A stretch of 64,000 nt of DNA from CAIQQQ01 sp040399685 (lineage in GTDB: Bacteria > Pseudomonadota > Alphaproteobacteria > Acetobacterales > Acetobacteraceae), in assembly GCA_040399685.1 (NCBI GenBank), contig JBBART010000002.1:1-64000 (forward strand), in the 5' to 3' direction. Shown here in pieces: positions 51,988-61,724 of the stretch. Position 1 is the first letter of the stretch, and every line of letters starts with the position of its first letter. The position numbers and the translations under genes were made by a program. The notes below the pieces were generated by a model. That model saw only the letters and a list, made by a program, of their open reading frames with translations, was not told the origin of the DNA and searched no databases.

Positions 51988-53115
51988 ATGCGCCCGATTG
52001 ACCGCCGTTCCCTGCTGGCTGCCGGACTGTCCGCCACAGCCCTGACGACCCTCGCGCCCTCGTGGTCGCATGCCTCCAACGATCCATCGATTTCCGCCCT
52101 GAACGCCCGCGCCCATCGCAAGGGGCTGTTCTTCGGCTCGGCCGTGGGTGACGCAACCCTCACCACCGACCCTGCGGCGCTCACCAGCATCGCGGTTGAA
52201 TGCGGAATGGTGGTGGGCGAGGCTGTCTTCAAATGGGCCGATATTCACCCCGAGGCCGAGCGCTACGACTTCAAGCGCGGCGATGCACTGCTGGACTGGG
52301 CCACCAAGCGCCGCATCCGCGTGCGCGGCCATACTTTGGCCTGGCACGAAGCCAATCCTGAATGGTTGGAACCTGCCCTCACATCGGCCAACGCCGAGAA
52401 AATACTGACCGATCATATCAAAACCGTCGCCGGGCATTGTGCTGGTCGGCTGGCGCATTGGGATGTTGTCAACGAAGCGCTGGACGGTGACGACAAAAAG
52501 CCGTTCGGCCTGCGCAACACGCTCTGGCTGCGCACCCTCGGCCCCGCCTACCTGGACATCGCCTTTCACGCGGCGGCCAAGGCTGATCCCGGCGCACTGC
52601 GCGTGCTCAACGAATTCGGCATCGATTATGCGCTGGACTGGCAAAGCCGCCGCCGCGCCGACATGCTCGCCTTACTGGCTGACCTGCTGCATCGGCGCGT
52701 GCCTATCCAGGCGGTGGGGCTTCAGGCGCATCTGGATGCTGGTGAAACCACGCTCGATCAAAAAATTCTCAGCGGCTTCATCGCCGATATCGCCGCTCTC
52801 GGCCTGAAGGTGATCGTCACCGAACTGGATGTCCGCGACCAGCGCCTGCCGGCCGACATCCCCTCCCGCGATACAGCCGTGGCCGACCACGCCCGCGCGT
52901 GGCTGGACGCCGTGCTGCCGAACCCTGCCGTGCTGGGCATCGTCTCCTGGGGCATTTCCGACCGGAACACCTGGCTGAACAAGAACTTCGCCCGGGCAGA
53001 CGGGCTGCCGCAACGTGCGCTGCCGCTGGATGCCGATCTCAATCGCAAGAAACTCTGGTCCGCCATCGCCGCCGCCATCGATGCGGCGCCGGCGCGCGAC
53101 CCGGTTAAAACCTGA
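51988..53115 (+). CDS. GH10 endo-1,4-beta-xylanase
   Basis: A 375-aa secreted glycoside hydrolase. Twin-arginine leader DRRSLLAAGLSATALTTLAP with cleavage near SHA. Acid/base Glu163 in WDVVNEAL and nucleophile Glu279 in VTELDVRD; HTLAWH (115-120) and NEFGIDY complete the GH10 active site. There is no carbohydrate-binding module. The start is the ATG at 51988 because the upstream frame lacks a leader. No other xylan genes adjoin it. Confidence 0.88.
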   Translation: MRPIDRRSLLAAGLSATALTTLAPSWSHASNDPSISALNARAHRKGLFFGSAVGDATLTTDPAALTSIAVECGMVVGEAVFKWADIHPEAERYDFKRGDALLDWATKRRIRVRGHTLAWHEANPEWLEPALTSANAEKILTDHIKTVAGHCAGRLAHWDVVNEALDGDDKKPFGLRNTLWLRTLGPAYLDIAFHAAAKADPGALRVLNEFGIDYALDWQSRRRADMLALLADLLHRRVPIQAVGLQAHLDAGETTLDQKILSGFIADIAALGLKVIVTELDVRDQRLPADIPSRDTAVADHARAWLDAVLPNPAVLGIVSWGISDRNTWLNKNFARADGLPQRALPLDADLNRKKLWSAIAAAIDAAPARDPVKT

Positions 53116-53201
53116 CGCGTTTCACTTGCCGCTGATCCGGATCGATCTGGAACCACACATGGCGCCGTGTCGTTGCTGCTCCATTGACCCGGGAGCAAGC
53201 A

Positions 53202-54023
53202 ATGGCATTCGTCGAAACGACCGATGGCGTCAGGCTTTTCACCAACGACTGGGGCGCCGGGCCGCCTGTGGTGCTCATCCACGGCTGGCCGCTGAACGGC
53301 GACATGTGGGAATATCAGGCCCGCGTCCTCGCGGGGCAGGGCTTCCGCGTCATCGCCTATGACCGCCGTGGCTTCGGCAAGTCCGACCAGCCCTGGGGCG
53401 GCTACAACTACGACACCTTCGCCGACGACCTTCATGCGATCCTGACCAAGCTGGACCTGCACAAGGTGGCCCTGGTGGGGTTCTCGATGGGCGGCGGCGA
53501 GGTGGCCCGCTATCTGGCGCGGTACGGTACTGAACGCATCGCCAAGGCGGCGCTCATCTCGGCCGTCACACCGTTTCTGCTGCACACCGCCGACAACCCG
53601 GACGGCGTGGATCGCCACGTGTTCGATGAAATGGTAACGGGGCTGAAAAAGGACCGCCCGGCGTTCCTGGCGCCGTTCGCCAGGCATTTCTTCGGCGCTG
53701 GGTTGCTCAATTTCACCGTCTCGCCCGAGCTTCTGCAGGCCACGCTGTTCCAGGCCATGCAGGCCTCGCCAAAGGCCACAATTGACTGTGTGCGCGCCTT
53801 CTCCCGCACCGATTTCCGGGGCGACATGAAGGCCTTCACCGTGCCCACCCTGATCGTGCATGGCACCGGCGACGCCATCGTGCCGATCGAGATCTCAGGC
53901 CGAGAGGCGCATCGCCTGGTGCCGTCGGCCACTTTCCTGGCCTACGAGGGGGAGCCGCACGGACTGCATTTCACCGCCAAGGAACGGCTGAACCAGGATC
54001 TGATCAGCTTTCTGCGGGCCTGA
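53202..54023 (+). CDS. Alpha/beta-hydrolase, non-haem chloroperoxidase/arylesterase type
   Basis: A 273-aa hydrolase: oxyanion IHGWPLNGDMWEYQ, nucleophile GFSMGGGEVARY (Ser), acid Asp in HGTGDAIVP and His in GEPHGLHFT. Closest in pattern to cofactor-free haloperoxidases/arylesterases. GGGAG precedes the ATG at 53202, preferred over TTG at 53184. No signal peptide, so cytosolic. Confidence 0.85.
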   Translation: MAFVETTDGVRLFTNDWGAGPPVVLIHGWPLNGDMWEYQARVLAGQGFRVIAYDRRGFGKSDQPWGGYNYDTFADDLHAILTKLDLHKVALVGFSMGGGEVARYLARYGTERIAKAALISAVTPFLLHTADNPDGVDRHVFDEMVTGLKKDRPAFLAPFARHFFGAGLLNFTVSPELLQATLFQAMQASPKATIDCVRAFSRTDFRGDMKAFTVPTLIVHGTGDAIVPIEISGREAHRLVPSATFLAYEGEPHGLHFTAKERLNQDLISFLRA

Positions 54024-54043
54024 GCGGTGGTTTGATCCAGCCG

Positions 54044-55021
54044 TCAGACCACGAACCGCGCCAGCCGAACGGCGGTATGTCCTCGGCTGGGCCGCAGGCT
54101 GGGCATCACCAGCAGGCAGTCATCATAGGGCGTTCTGATCTCCGCCGTGCCGTCGGTGGCGATCAGGGTGTTGCGCCTGGCGATGATGTCGCCGCCACGA
54201 AAGGTTTTCACGAAGGCGAAGCTGGCCGTGGCCGCCGTGATGACGTGACTGACCTCGGCCACGCGCTGGTGCAGCGGCGCGGGGATAACGGATTTTGGCC
54301 GTGCGATCATCGCCTGGCCGTGGAGCAGCGACAATGTGACCCGTTCCGTCATCTCGACGGTGGCGTGGGACCAATGCTGGCCTGCCTCGATCAAATTGGC
54401 GACAGCGCCCAGCTCGGCCGTGTGGAATGGCTCGTAGTCAATCATTCGTCGCCCGCCCAGGTGGCCCGCATCGGCGACAATCAGCTCCGGGGCGCCAATC
54501 GACTGCGCGAGCGTCCGCCCTTTGGGGGTGGGGCCGCAGAGCATGAGCGGTTCGGAGGGCCACAGCATCGAGTGCAGGTCGAGCAGCACGTCCACCGTGT
54601 CGATCAGGGGGCGCATCTCGCGGGCGCGCATGATTTCATAGGTCTCGCGCACGCCGTCCAGCACGTCGATGTCCCACACCCGGTTGAGATCCTCTTCGAC
54701 GAACCTGCTGGCGGTGGGCTGGTTTGGGTCGAACCGTGCGAAGGCGCCCATATTGGCGAAACCGAGCGTCAACGTGCCACGCAAGGGACGGATGCCCTCG
54801 CGCAGCAGCCGGTCCAGCACGATGGCGCCGGCGATTTCGTTGCCGTGGGTCAGCGCCACCACGGCCACGTGCGGCCCCGGCTCGGGGCCGCGGAAGCTGG
54901 TGAAACCCGGCAGGCCGATATTGCCGGCAAGCCACGGCGCGATATCGGGCGCGGCGATCTGCACGTCGAATTCCGGTAGAAACGACGGGGCCAGCATGGC
55001 GTTGTCCGGGTGCGGGTTCAT
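54044..55021 (-). CDS. Succinylglutamate desuccinylase/aspartoacylase family protein
   Basis: A 325-aa zinc-dependent deacylase. Metal motif THGNEIAG (His, Glu), a second His in DLHSM, and RFVEEDLNRVW carries the substrate-binding residues. It removes acyl groups from an N-acyl amino acid or a related amide. Its ATG overlaps the ArgE-like stop by 4 nt. Confidence 0.83.
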   Translation of the reverse strand: MNPHPDNAMLAPSFLPEFDVQIAAPDIAPWLAGNIGLPGFTSFRGPEPGPHVAVVALTHGNEIAGAIVLDRLLREGIRPLRGTLTLGFANMGAFARFDPNQPTASRFVEEDLNRVWDIDVLDGVRETYEIMRAREMRPLIDTVDVLLDLHSMLWPSEPLMLCGPTPKGRTLAQSIGAPELIVADAGHLGGRRMIDYEPFHTAELGAVANLIEAGQHWSHATVEMTERVTLSLLHGQAMIARPKSVIPAPLHQRVAEVSHVITAATASFAFVKTFRGGDIIARRNTLIATDGTAEIRTPYDDCLLVMPSLRPSRGHTAVRLARFVV

Positions 55022-56199
55022 ATGACCAGTCGCTGCGCCAGGTTGCGGATGAAGGCATCACAGGAATCGAGCTGCGATTGCGCGATCCACTCGTCTGCCT
55101 TGTGAGCCTGCTGGATGGAGCCGGGGCCGCACACGATGGTGGGAATGCCGGTCTGCTCGTAGATGCCGCCCTCGGTGCCGTAGCTGACATAGCCGGTGCT
55201 GTTCGAACCCGTCACCTGCTTGATCAGGTTGGTCAACGGGTGCGTCTCGGCCAGGCCCATGCCAGGAATATCGCCGATGATCTCGTAGCTGAAGCCGCAG
55301 GCGGGATCGACCGCCTTCATGGCGGGCTCGATGGTGGCGGCGATGTGCGCGCGGAACTGCGCCACCTCGGCGTGCGGGTCGTGACCCGGAATGGCGCGCC
55401 ATTCCATCACGAACTCACAATCCTCGGGGATGATGTTCAGGATCGTGCCGCCGGAAACGGTGCCGACATGAATGGTGGTGTGCGGCGGATCGAAGCCCGG
55501 ATTGAACGGGCCAGTTGCCGCGAACCGGCGCGCTTCGGCGGCCACATGCGCGATGGCCTCGGCCGCCGCCAGCACCGCGTTGACGCCACGACCCGGCTCG
55601 GACGAGTGGCCGGTGAGCCCGCGCACGCGCACCTTCAAGGCCACGCGACCCTTATGCGCCAGGATCGGCTGCATCAGGCTCGGCTCGCCCACCACGCACA
55701 TGTCCGGCTTCAGGTCGCCGGCGTCGAGCGTGTCCATCAACACCCGCGCGCCTTCCATCGTGGTTTCTTCGTCGAAGGTGATGAAAAGATGGATCGGCCG
55801 CGCCAGCTTCATGGCCGCCAGATCCGGCACTGCCGCGAGGCAGCAGGCCACGAACCCTTTCATGTCGCATGCGCCCCGGCCATACAGCCTTCCGCCGTCC
55901 GCGCGCAGCGTGAACGGGTCGTGGGTCCAGCCCTGGCCGTCCACCGGCACGGTGTCCACATGGCCGGACAGCGCGATGCCGCCAGAAATCTGCGGTCCGA
56001 TAATCGCGTGAAGATTGGCCTTCTCGCCCGATGGGTTGGTGCTGATGCGATACGGGATTTCGTTCTGGTCCAGCAATGCGCTTGCGAATTCAATCAGCGT
56101 CAGGTTGGAGTTGCGGCTGGTCGTATCGAAACCGACAAGGTGACGAAGGACATCGGACGAGGCCGGGCGGGCAGGCAGAGTGGGGTGCGAATGATCCAT
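55018..56199 (-). CDS. ArgE-like M20 deacetylase
   Basis: A 393-aa zinc enzyme: GHVDTVPVDGQGWTHDPF, GRGACDMKGF (bridging Asp), TFDEETTMEG (general base Glu) and the dimerisation domain starting VRGLTGHSSEP. Best match is acetylornithine deacetylase, but the pairing with an aspartoacylase-like gene and a peptide transporter suggests a catabolic N-acyl amino acid role. First of a two-gene leftward unit divergent from the Dpp operon. Confidence 0.82.
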   Translation of the reverse strand: MDHSHPTLPARPASSDVLRHLVGFDTTSRNSNLTLIEFASALLDQNEIPYRISTNPSGEKANLHAIIGPQISGGIALSGHVDTVPVDGQGWTHDPFTLRADGGRLYGRGACDMKGFVACCLAAVPDLAAMKLARPIHLFITFDEETTMEGARVLMDTLDAGDLKPDMCVVGEPSLMQPILAHKGRVALKVRVRGLTGHSSEPGRGVNAVLAAAEAIAHVAAEARRFAATGPFNPGFDPPHTTIHVGTVSGGTILNIIPEDCEFVMEWRAIPGHDPHAEVAQFRAHIAATIEPAMKAVDPACGFSYEIIGDIPGMGLAETHPLTNLIKQVTGSNSTGYVSYGTEGGIYEQTGIPTIVCGPGSIQQAHKADEWIAQSQLDSCDAFIRNLAQRLVI

Positions 56200-56310
56200 G
56201 CCACCAGTCTATACGGCACGCGAACTCCCGCAACCGCAGTCGGCACATCTGGCCAATTCCCCAAAGGTTGTTGTATGAGCATAGGAGTAATGCAGCATTG
56301 GGGTGGGTGA

Positions 56311-57885
56311 ATGGCGAAGCGTCGGGCTGGACTGATCCTGCAGGCGGCCATCATGGTGGCTGCATCCGGTGTGGCCCAGGCCCAGAGCGTGACCGTGGGG
56401 GTCAGCGCCCCCGTCACCAGCATGGACCCACATTATCATACCCTCACCCCCAATACCCAGGCGCATAGCCATATCTTCGATCGTCTGGTCGAAACCGATG
56501 CGAAGGCCCGCCTTCGTCCGGGCCTGGCGGAAAGCTGGAAGCTGATCGACGACAAGACCTGGGAATTCAAGCTCCGCACCACGAATTTCCACGACGGCTC
56601 GCCCTTCACGGCCGAGGACATCGCCTACACCATCGCCCGCGTGCCGACCGTGTTGAACAGCCCCGGCAGCTTCTCGATCTACACCAACGCCGTGAGCGGC
56701 GTTGAGATCGTTGATGACCACACCATCCGCCTGCACACCAAAAGTGTTTACCCGCTGTTGCCGGTCGATCTCAGCCAGGTGTTCGTCCTCTCGCATAAAT
56801 TGGGCCCCAATCCGCTCACTGAAGATTTCAACAGCGGCAAGAACACCATTGGCACCGGCCCGTTCCGCTTCGGTTCCTTCAAGAACGGCGATCGGATCGA
56901 GATGGATCGCAACGACAGCTACTGGGGCGAAAAGCCGGCCTGGTCGCATGTCAGCTACCGCATGATCACCAACGAGGCCGCCCGCACGGCCGCCCTGCTG
57001 TCTGGCGACGTATCGCTGATCGACGCGGTGCCGACCGCCGACATCGCCCGGCTGCGGGCCGATCCCAAGATGAAAATCTGGGAGGCGGTATCGCTGCGGC
57101 TGATCTATCTGATGCTCGACCAGTCGCGTGACGGCCCCACGCCCTTCGTCACGGGGCCGAATGGCGAGACGCTGGACAAGAACCCTCTGAAGGACCATCG
57201 GGTGCGTGAGGCCCTGTCGCTCGCCATCAACCGCCCGGCCATCGTCGACCGGGTGATGGAGAACGCGGCCATTCCCAGCGGCCAGTTCCTCCCCCCAGGC
57301 AGCTATTCCTACGCGCCGGACGTGACGCCGCCCGCCTTCGATGCCACCCGCGCCAAGGCGCTGCTGGCCGAGGCCGGCTATCCGAACGGCCTGCGCATCA
57401 CCTTGCACAGCTCCAACGACCGCTATCTGAACGATGCGAAAATCGTCCAGACCATCGGCCAGATGTGGTCGCGCATCGGCATCCAGACCACCGTCGAGCC
57501 GTCGCCCTGGACCAACTTCGTCGGCCACGCCAACAAGCAGGATTATTCGGTGTTCCTGCTCGGCTGGGGCAGTTCCACCGGCGAATCGTCCAACCCGCTG
57601 CGTTCGCTGGTGGCCACGTTCGACGCCAGCAAGGGCCGCGGCGCGGTCAACCGGGCGCGCTACAGCAACCCGGCTCTGGACGCGCTGATCGACAAGGCGT
57701 TGGTCACGGTGGATGACGGCGCCCGCGAGAAGATCCTGATGGACGGCGTACGGATGGTGATGAAGGACGTGGCCCTGATCCCGCTGCACCAGCAAAAGAG
57801 CATCTGGGCGACCAAGGCGGGGTTGACCTTCACCCCGCGCGTCGATGAGGAAACCCACGTGTTCGACCTGCGGCCCGCTCAATAA
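56311..57885 (+). CDS. Peptide/nickel-type ABC substrate-binding protein (DppA-like)
   Basis: A 524-aa SBP family 5 protein. Signal peptide (RRAGLILQAAIMVAASGVAQAQ), then GVSAPVTSMDPHYHTL, the family block FDRLVETDAKARLRPGLAESWK and RVREALSLAINRPAIV. First of five overlapping transport genes. The ligand may be a dipeptide or an N-acyl amino acid handled by the divergent deacylases (inference). Confidence 0.88.
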   Translation: MAKRRAGLILQAAIMVAASGVAQAQSVTVGVSAPVTSMDPHYHTLTPNTQAHSHIFDRLVETDAKARLRPGLAESWKLIDDKTWEFKLRTTNFHDGSPFTAEDIAYTIARVPTVLNSPGSFSIYTNAVSGVEIVDDHTIRLHTKSVYPLLPVDLSQVFVLSHKLGPNPLTEDFNSGKNTIGTGPFRFGSFKNGDRIEMDRNDSYWGEKPAWSHVSYRMITNEAARTAALLSGDVSLIDAVPTADIARLRADPKMKIWEAVSLRLIYLMLDQSRDGPTPFVTGPNGETLDKNPLKDHRVREALSLAINRPAIVDRVMENAAIPSGQFLPPGSYSYAPDVTPPAFDATRAKALLAEAGYPNGLRITLHSSNDRYLNDAKIVQTIGQMWSRIGIQTTVEPSPWTNFVGHANKQDYSVFLLGWGSSTGESSNPLRSLVATFDASKGRGAVNRARYSNPALDALIDKALVTVDDGAREKILMDGVRMVMKDVALIPLHQQKSIWATKAGLTFTPRVDEETHVFDLRPAQ

Positions 57886-58859
57886 TGGCAGGCTGGCTGG
57901 CGCGGAGGCTCCTCCAGGCTTTATTCGTGATGCTGGCGATGTCGGCCATCGTGTTCGTGGCGCTGCACGCCATCGGCAACCCGATCGACATCCTTATCTC
58001 ACCTGATGCGGACCAGGCCGAGCGCACCCGCGCCATCGCCGCCCTTGGGCTCGATAAGCCGCTATGGGAGCAGTATTATTACTTCCTGCGCGGCGCTGTG
58101 GTGGGTGATCTCGGCCGCAGCTTCGTGTTCAACGAACCGGCGCTGAAGCTCATTCTCGGCCGTATGCCCGCCACGCTGGAACTGGCCGTCACGGCGGTGC
58201 TGATGTCGGTGATCGTGGGCCTGCCGTTGGGGCTGTTCGCCGGCCTGTATCCCAACAGCTTCGCCGGCCGCACGGTCATGGCGGGGTCCATCATGGGGTT
58301 CTCGCTGCCCAGCTTCTGGGTGGGGCTGATGCTCATCATGGTGTTCGCCGTGGGCCTCGGCTGGCTGCCCAGTTCCGGGCGCGGCGCCACCGCCGAGTTG
58401 TTCGGCGTGCAATGGTCGTTCCTCACCAAAGACGGCTTGCGCCATTTGATCATGCCTGCGCTGAACCTGTCCCTGTTCAACATCTCCCTCGTGCTGCGCC
58501 TGGCCCGTGCCGGCGTGCGTGAGACGATGCCGCTGGACTATATCCGCTTCGCCCGTGCCAAGGGCCTGTCGCCGCGCCGGGTGGTGTTCGTGCATGTGCT
58601 GCGCAACATCCTCATTCCTGTGGTCACGGTGGTGGGGCTGGAGCTTGGCAGCACCATCGCCTTCTCGGTGGTGACCGAGAGCGTGTTCGCCTGGCCGGGC
58701 ATGGGCAAGCTGATCATCGACAGCATCAATGTGCTCGATCGCCCTGTTATCGTGGCCTATCTGATGATCGTGGTGGCCCTGTTCGTGACAATCAATCTGG
58801 TGGTGGATCTGCTCTACACCGTGCTCGACCCCCGCGTGCGCATCGGTGGAGCCGGCTGA
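57885..58859 (+). CDS. Dipeptide-type ABC permease (DppB-like)
   Basis: A 324-aa permease with the long N-terminal periplasmic loop of this family and EAA-like motif DYIRFARAKGLSPRRVVFVHVLRN. Six helices. Overlaps the DppA-like stop by one base (TAATG). Confidence 0.9.
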   Translation: MAGWLARRLLQALFVMLAMSAIVFVALHAIGNPIDILISPDADQAERTRAIAALGLDKPLWEQYYYFLRGAVVGDLGRSFVFNEPALKLILGRMPATLELAVTAVLMSVIVGLPLGLFAGLYPNSFAGRTVMAGSIMGFSLPSFWVGLMLIMVFAVGLGWLPSSGRGATAELFGVQWSFLTKDGLRHLIMPALNLSLFNISLVLRLARAGVRETMPLDYIRFARAKGLSPRRVVFVHVLRNILIPVVTVVGLELGSTIAFSVVTESVFAWPGMGKLIIDSINVLDRPVIVAYLMIVVALFVTINLVVDLLYTVLDPRVRIGGAG

Positions 58860-59734
58860 TGGAACAATCTCCCTTCCGCCGCGTGCTGTCCGATTTCGCC
58901 ACCAACAAGGTGGCGCTGGTGGCCCTGTGCGTTATCGGGCTGATCACCATTCTCGCCCTCACCGCCTCGCTGATCGCCCCGCAAAACCCGTATGACCTCG
59001 CCCAGCTGGACATCATGGACGGCCGCCTGCCGCCCGGTTCGGTATCGGCCGATGGCCTGAAATTCTGGCTCGGCACCGACGACCAGGGGCGGGACATGCT
59101 GTCCGGCATTCTCTATGGCCTGCGCATCTCGCTTATGGTCGGCGCCGGCTCGGCCTTGGTGGCCGGCATCGTGGGCACCTCGCTCGGCCTGACGGCAGCC
59201 TATGTGGGCGGCCGGGTTGAAGCCGCCATCATGCGATTGGTGGATTTGCAGCTGTCGTTTCCCGCCATTCTGGTGGCGCTGATGATCCTGGCCTTCCTCG
59301 GCAAGGGCGTCGTCAACGTCATGCTGGCGCTGGTGATCGTGGAATGGGCCAGCTACGCCCGCACCGCCCGGTCCGCCGCCCTCAGCGAGCGGGCGCGCGA
59401 GTATATCGAGGCCGCCGAGTGCCTCGCCTTGCCGCAATGGCGCGTGGTGTTCCGCCACCTGCTGCCGAACTGCCTGCCGCCGCTGATCGTCATCGGCACC
59501 ATCCAGGTCGCCCGCGCCATCGCCCTGGAAGCCACGTTGAGCTTCCTCGGCCTGGGCGTGCCGATTACCGAGCCGTCGCTCGGGCTGCTGATCGCCAACG
59601 GCTATCAATACATGCTCAGCGGCAAATACTGGATCAGCTTCTATCCCGGCATCGCCCTGCTGATCACCATCATGGCCATCAACCTCGTGGGCGATCAGCT
59701 GCGCGACGTGTTGAACCCGAGATTGCAGAAATGA
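58859..59734 (+). CDS. Dipeptide-type ABC permease (DppC-like)
   Basis: A 291-aa permease. The N-terminal OppC segment (VALCVIGLITILALTASLIAP) is followed by GTDDQGRDMLSGILYG and EAA motif YIEAAECLALPQWRVVFRHLLPN. Overlaps both neighbours by 1 and 4 nt. Confidence 0.9.
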   Translation: MEQSPFRRVLSDFATNKVALVALCVIGLITILALTASLIAPQNPYDLAQLDIMDGRLPPGSVSADGLKFWLGTDDQGRDMLSGILYGLRISLMVGAGSALVAGIVGTSLGLTAAYVGGRVEAAIMRLVDLQLSFPAILVALMILAFLGKGVVNVMLALVIVEWASYARTARSAALSERAREYIEAAECLALPQWRVVFRHLLPNCLPPLIVIGTIQVARAIALEATLSFLGLGVPITEPSLGLLIANGYQYMLSGKYWISFYPGIALLITIMAINLVGDQLRDVLNPRLQK

Positions 59735-60696
59735 CCCTCGAAATCCGCGATCTCCACACGCATTTCGACACCCGCGCCGGCGTGCTGCGGGCGGTGGACG
59801 GCGTCAGCCTCACCGTTGGGCGCGGCGAGGTGCTGGGGCTGGTGGGCGAATCAGGTTCCGGCAAATCCGTCACCGGCTTCTCCATCATTGGCCTCATCGA
59901 CCCGCCCGGCCGCATCGTCTCGGGCCAGATCCTGTTCCAGGGCCGCAACCTCGTGGGCCTGCCGGAGCCGGAACTGCGCCGCCTGCGCGGGCGTCACATC
60001 GCCATGATCTTCCAGGATCCGATGATGACGCTGAACCCGGTCCTGCGCATCGACACGCAGATGATCGAGACCATCCAGGCCCACGAAAAAACCTCCCACG
60101 CCGAAGCCCGCCTGCGGGCGCGCGATGCGCTGGGGCAGGTGGGCATTCCCAGCCCGGATGAGCGCCTGTCCGCCTATCCGCACCAGTTCAGCGGCGGCAT
60201 GCGCCAGCGCGTGGCCATCGCCATCGCCCTGCTGCACAACCCCGCTTTGATCATCGCTGACGAGCCGACCACGGCGCTGGACGTCACCATTCAGGCGCAG
60301 ATCCTGGCGGTGGTCCAAAAACTGGCCATCGAGCGCGGCACGTCGCTGCTCTGGATCACGCATGATCTCAGCGTGGTGGCCGGCCTCGCGGACCGGATTG
60401 CGGTGATGTATGCCGGAAGGGTGGTGGAATCCGGCAAGGTGGACGACCTGCTGGATCACCCGCGCCACCCCTACACGCTCGGCCTCATCGGCAGCGTGCC
60501 CAGCCGCAACCAGCGCGGCGGCAAACTCCGCCAGATCCCGGGCATGACGCCGTCGGCGCTGAACCGCCCCGATGGCTGTGCCTTCCGCACCCGTTGCGCC
60601 AACGCCGACGCCGCATGCGAAGTTGAACCCGAAATGACCGCCCCTTCCGAGGGACGCACGCTCCGGTGCTTTCATCCGGTGCTGGAGGTGGCATGA
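59731..60696 (+). CDS. Dipeptide-type ABC ATPase (DppD-like)
   Basis: A 321-aa ATPase: Walker A GESGSGKSV, FQDPMMTLNP, signature FSGGMRQRVAIAIAL, Walker B LIIADEPTTALD, and the oligopeptide C-terminal cluster CAFRTRCANADAAC that may bind an Fe-S cluster in this family. ATGA overlap upstream. A frame from 59344 is antisense-like read-through of dppC and was discarded. Confidence 0.9.
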   Translation: MTLEIRDLHTHFDTRAGVLRAVDGVSLTVGRGEVLGLVGESGSGKSVTGFSIIGLIDPPGRIVSGQILFQGRNLVGLPEPELRRLRGRHIAMIFQDPMMTLNPVLRIDTQMIETIQAHEKTSHAEARLRARDALGQVGIPSPDERLSAYPHQFSGGMRQRVAIAIALLHNPALIIADEPTTALDVTIQAQILAVVQKLAIERGTSLLWITHDLSVVAGLADRIAVMYAGRVVESGKVDDLLDHPRHPYTLGLIGSVPSRNQRGGKLRQIPGMTPSALNRPDGCAFRTRCANADAACEVEPEMTAPSEGRTLRCFHPVLEVA

Positions 60697-61682
60697 CCAA
60701 CGCGCCGATCATTGAACTGCGCGGCGTCTCCAAGCGCTTCGGCAAACCGCCTGGTGGACTTTCGCGCTTGCTGGGCCAGAAACCCTCGCTGGTGGTGCAC
60801 GCGGTCGATCACGTCGATCTCAAGGTCAATCCCGGCGAGGTCGTGGGCCTCGTCGGCGAATCCGGCTGCGGCAAATCCACCCTCGGCCGTCTGGTGGCCG
60901 GCATCATGCAGCCGAGTGACGGCGAGGTATTGTGGCGCGGCCACAACCGCAGCTCGCTGTCCGCCGCCGATTTGAAATCCGCCCGCCTCGGCGTGCAGAT
61001 GATCTTCCAGGACCCGTCATCGAGCCTCAATCCCCGCCTGCGGGTGGATGAGATCGTCGGCGAGGCGCCCCGCGTGCACGGCCTGATCGGGCCAGAGGGC
61101 GAAGCCGCCTATGTGGATGCGCAACTGCGCCGCGCCGGGCTCGATCCGTCCCTGAAGCGTCGCTATCCGCATCAGTTCAGCGGCGGCCAACGCAGCCGCA
61201 TCGGCATCGCCCGGGCGCTGGCGGTGCAGCCGGACATGCTGGTGTGCGACGAATCGGTGGCGGCGCTGGACGTGTCCATCCAGGCGCAGATCATTAATCT
61301 TTTCCTGGACCTGCGGGCCGACCTGAACCTGACCTGTCTGTTCATCAGCCACGATCTCGGCGTGGTCGAACATGTCAGCGACCGGGTGGCGATCATGTAT
61401 CTCGGCCGTATTGTCGAGGAAGCGCCTGCTGAAAGCGCTTTCTCCCGCCCCAACCACCCCTACACCCAGGCTTTGCTGGCCGAAGTGCCGCGCCTGGAGA
61501 ACCGTCGCAGCCGGTTTGGCGCCATCCAGGGGGAATTGCCCAGCCCGCTGAACCCACCCACCGGCTGCCATTTCCACCCGCGCTGCCCGCACGCCATGCC
61601 GCTGTGCGTCGCCCAGGTGCCTGTGCTGCGCGAGATTGCCCCGGGCCATCGCAGCGCCTGTCACTTGAACGACATCGCGTAG
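60693..61682 (+). CDS. Dipeptide-type ABC ATPase (DppF-like)
   Basis: A 329-aa ATPase: Walker A GESGCGKST, FQDPSSSLNPR, signature FSGGQRSRIGIARAL, Walker B MLVCDESVAALD (Glu then Ser where Pro is usual) and C-terminal CHFHPRCPHAMPLC. ATGA overlap with the DppD-like gene. It closes the operon. Confidence 0.9.
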   Translation: MTNAPIIELRGVSKRFGKPPGGLSRLLGQKPSLVVHAVDHVDLKVNPGEVVGLVGESGCGKSTLGRLVAGIMQPSDGEVLWRGHNRSSLSAADLKSARLGVQMIFQDPSSSLNPRLRVDEIVGEAPRVHGLIGPEGEAAYVDAQLRRAGLDPSLKRRYPHQFSGGQRSRIGIARALAVQPDMLVCDESVAALDVSIQAQIINLFLDLRADLNLTCLFISHDLGVVEHVSDRVAIMYLGRIVEEAPAESAFSRPNHPYTQALLAEVPRLENRRSRFGAIQGELPSPLNPPTGCHFHPRCPHAMPLCVAQVPVLREIAPGHRSACHLNDIA

Positions 61683-61724
61683 CCCCCTTGCGGTCCTGCC
61701 GCAGGGGCGGCAGGTTCCGCACGC

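Noticed and set aside
56209..57882. A 557-codon minus-strand frame opposite the DppA-like gene
   Set aside because: Antisense shadow; no family resemblance, and the plus strand is an ordinary binding protein in an operon.
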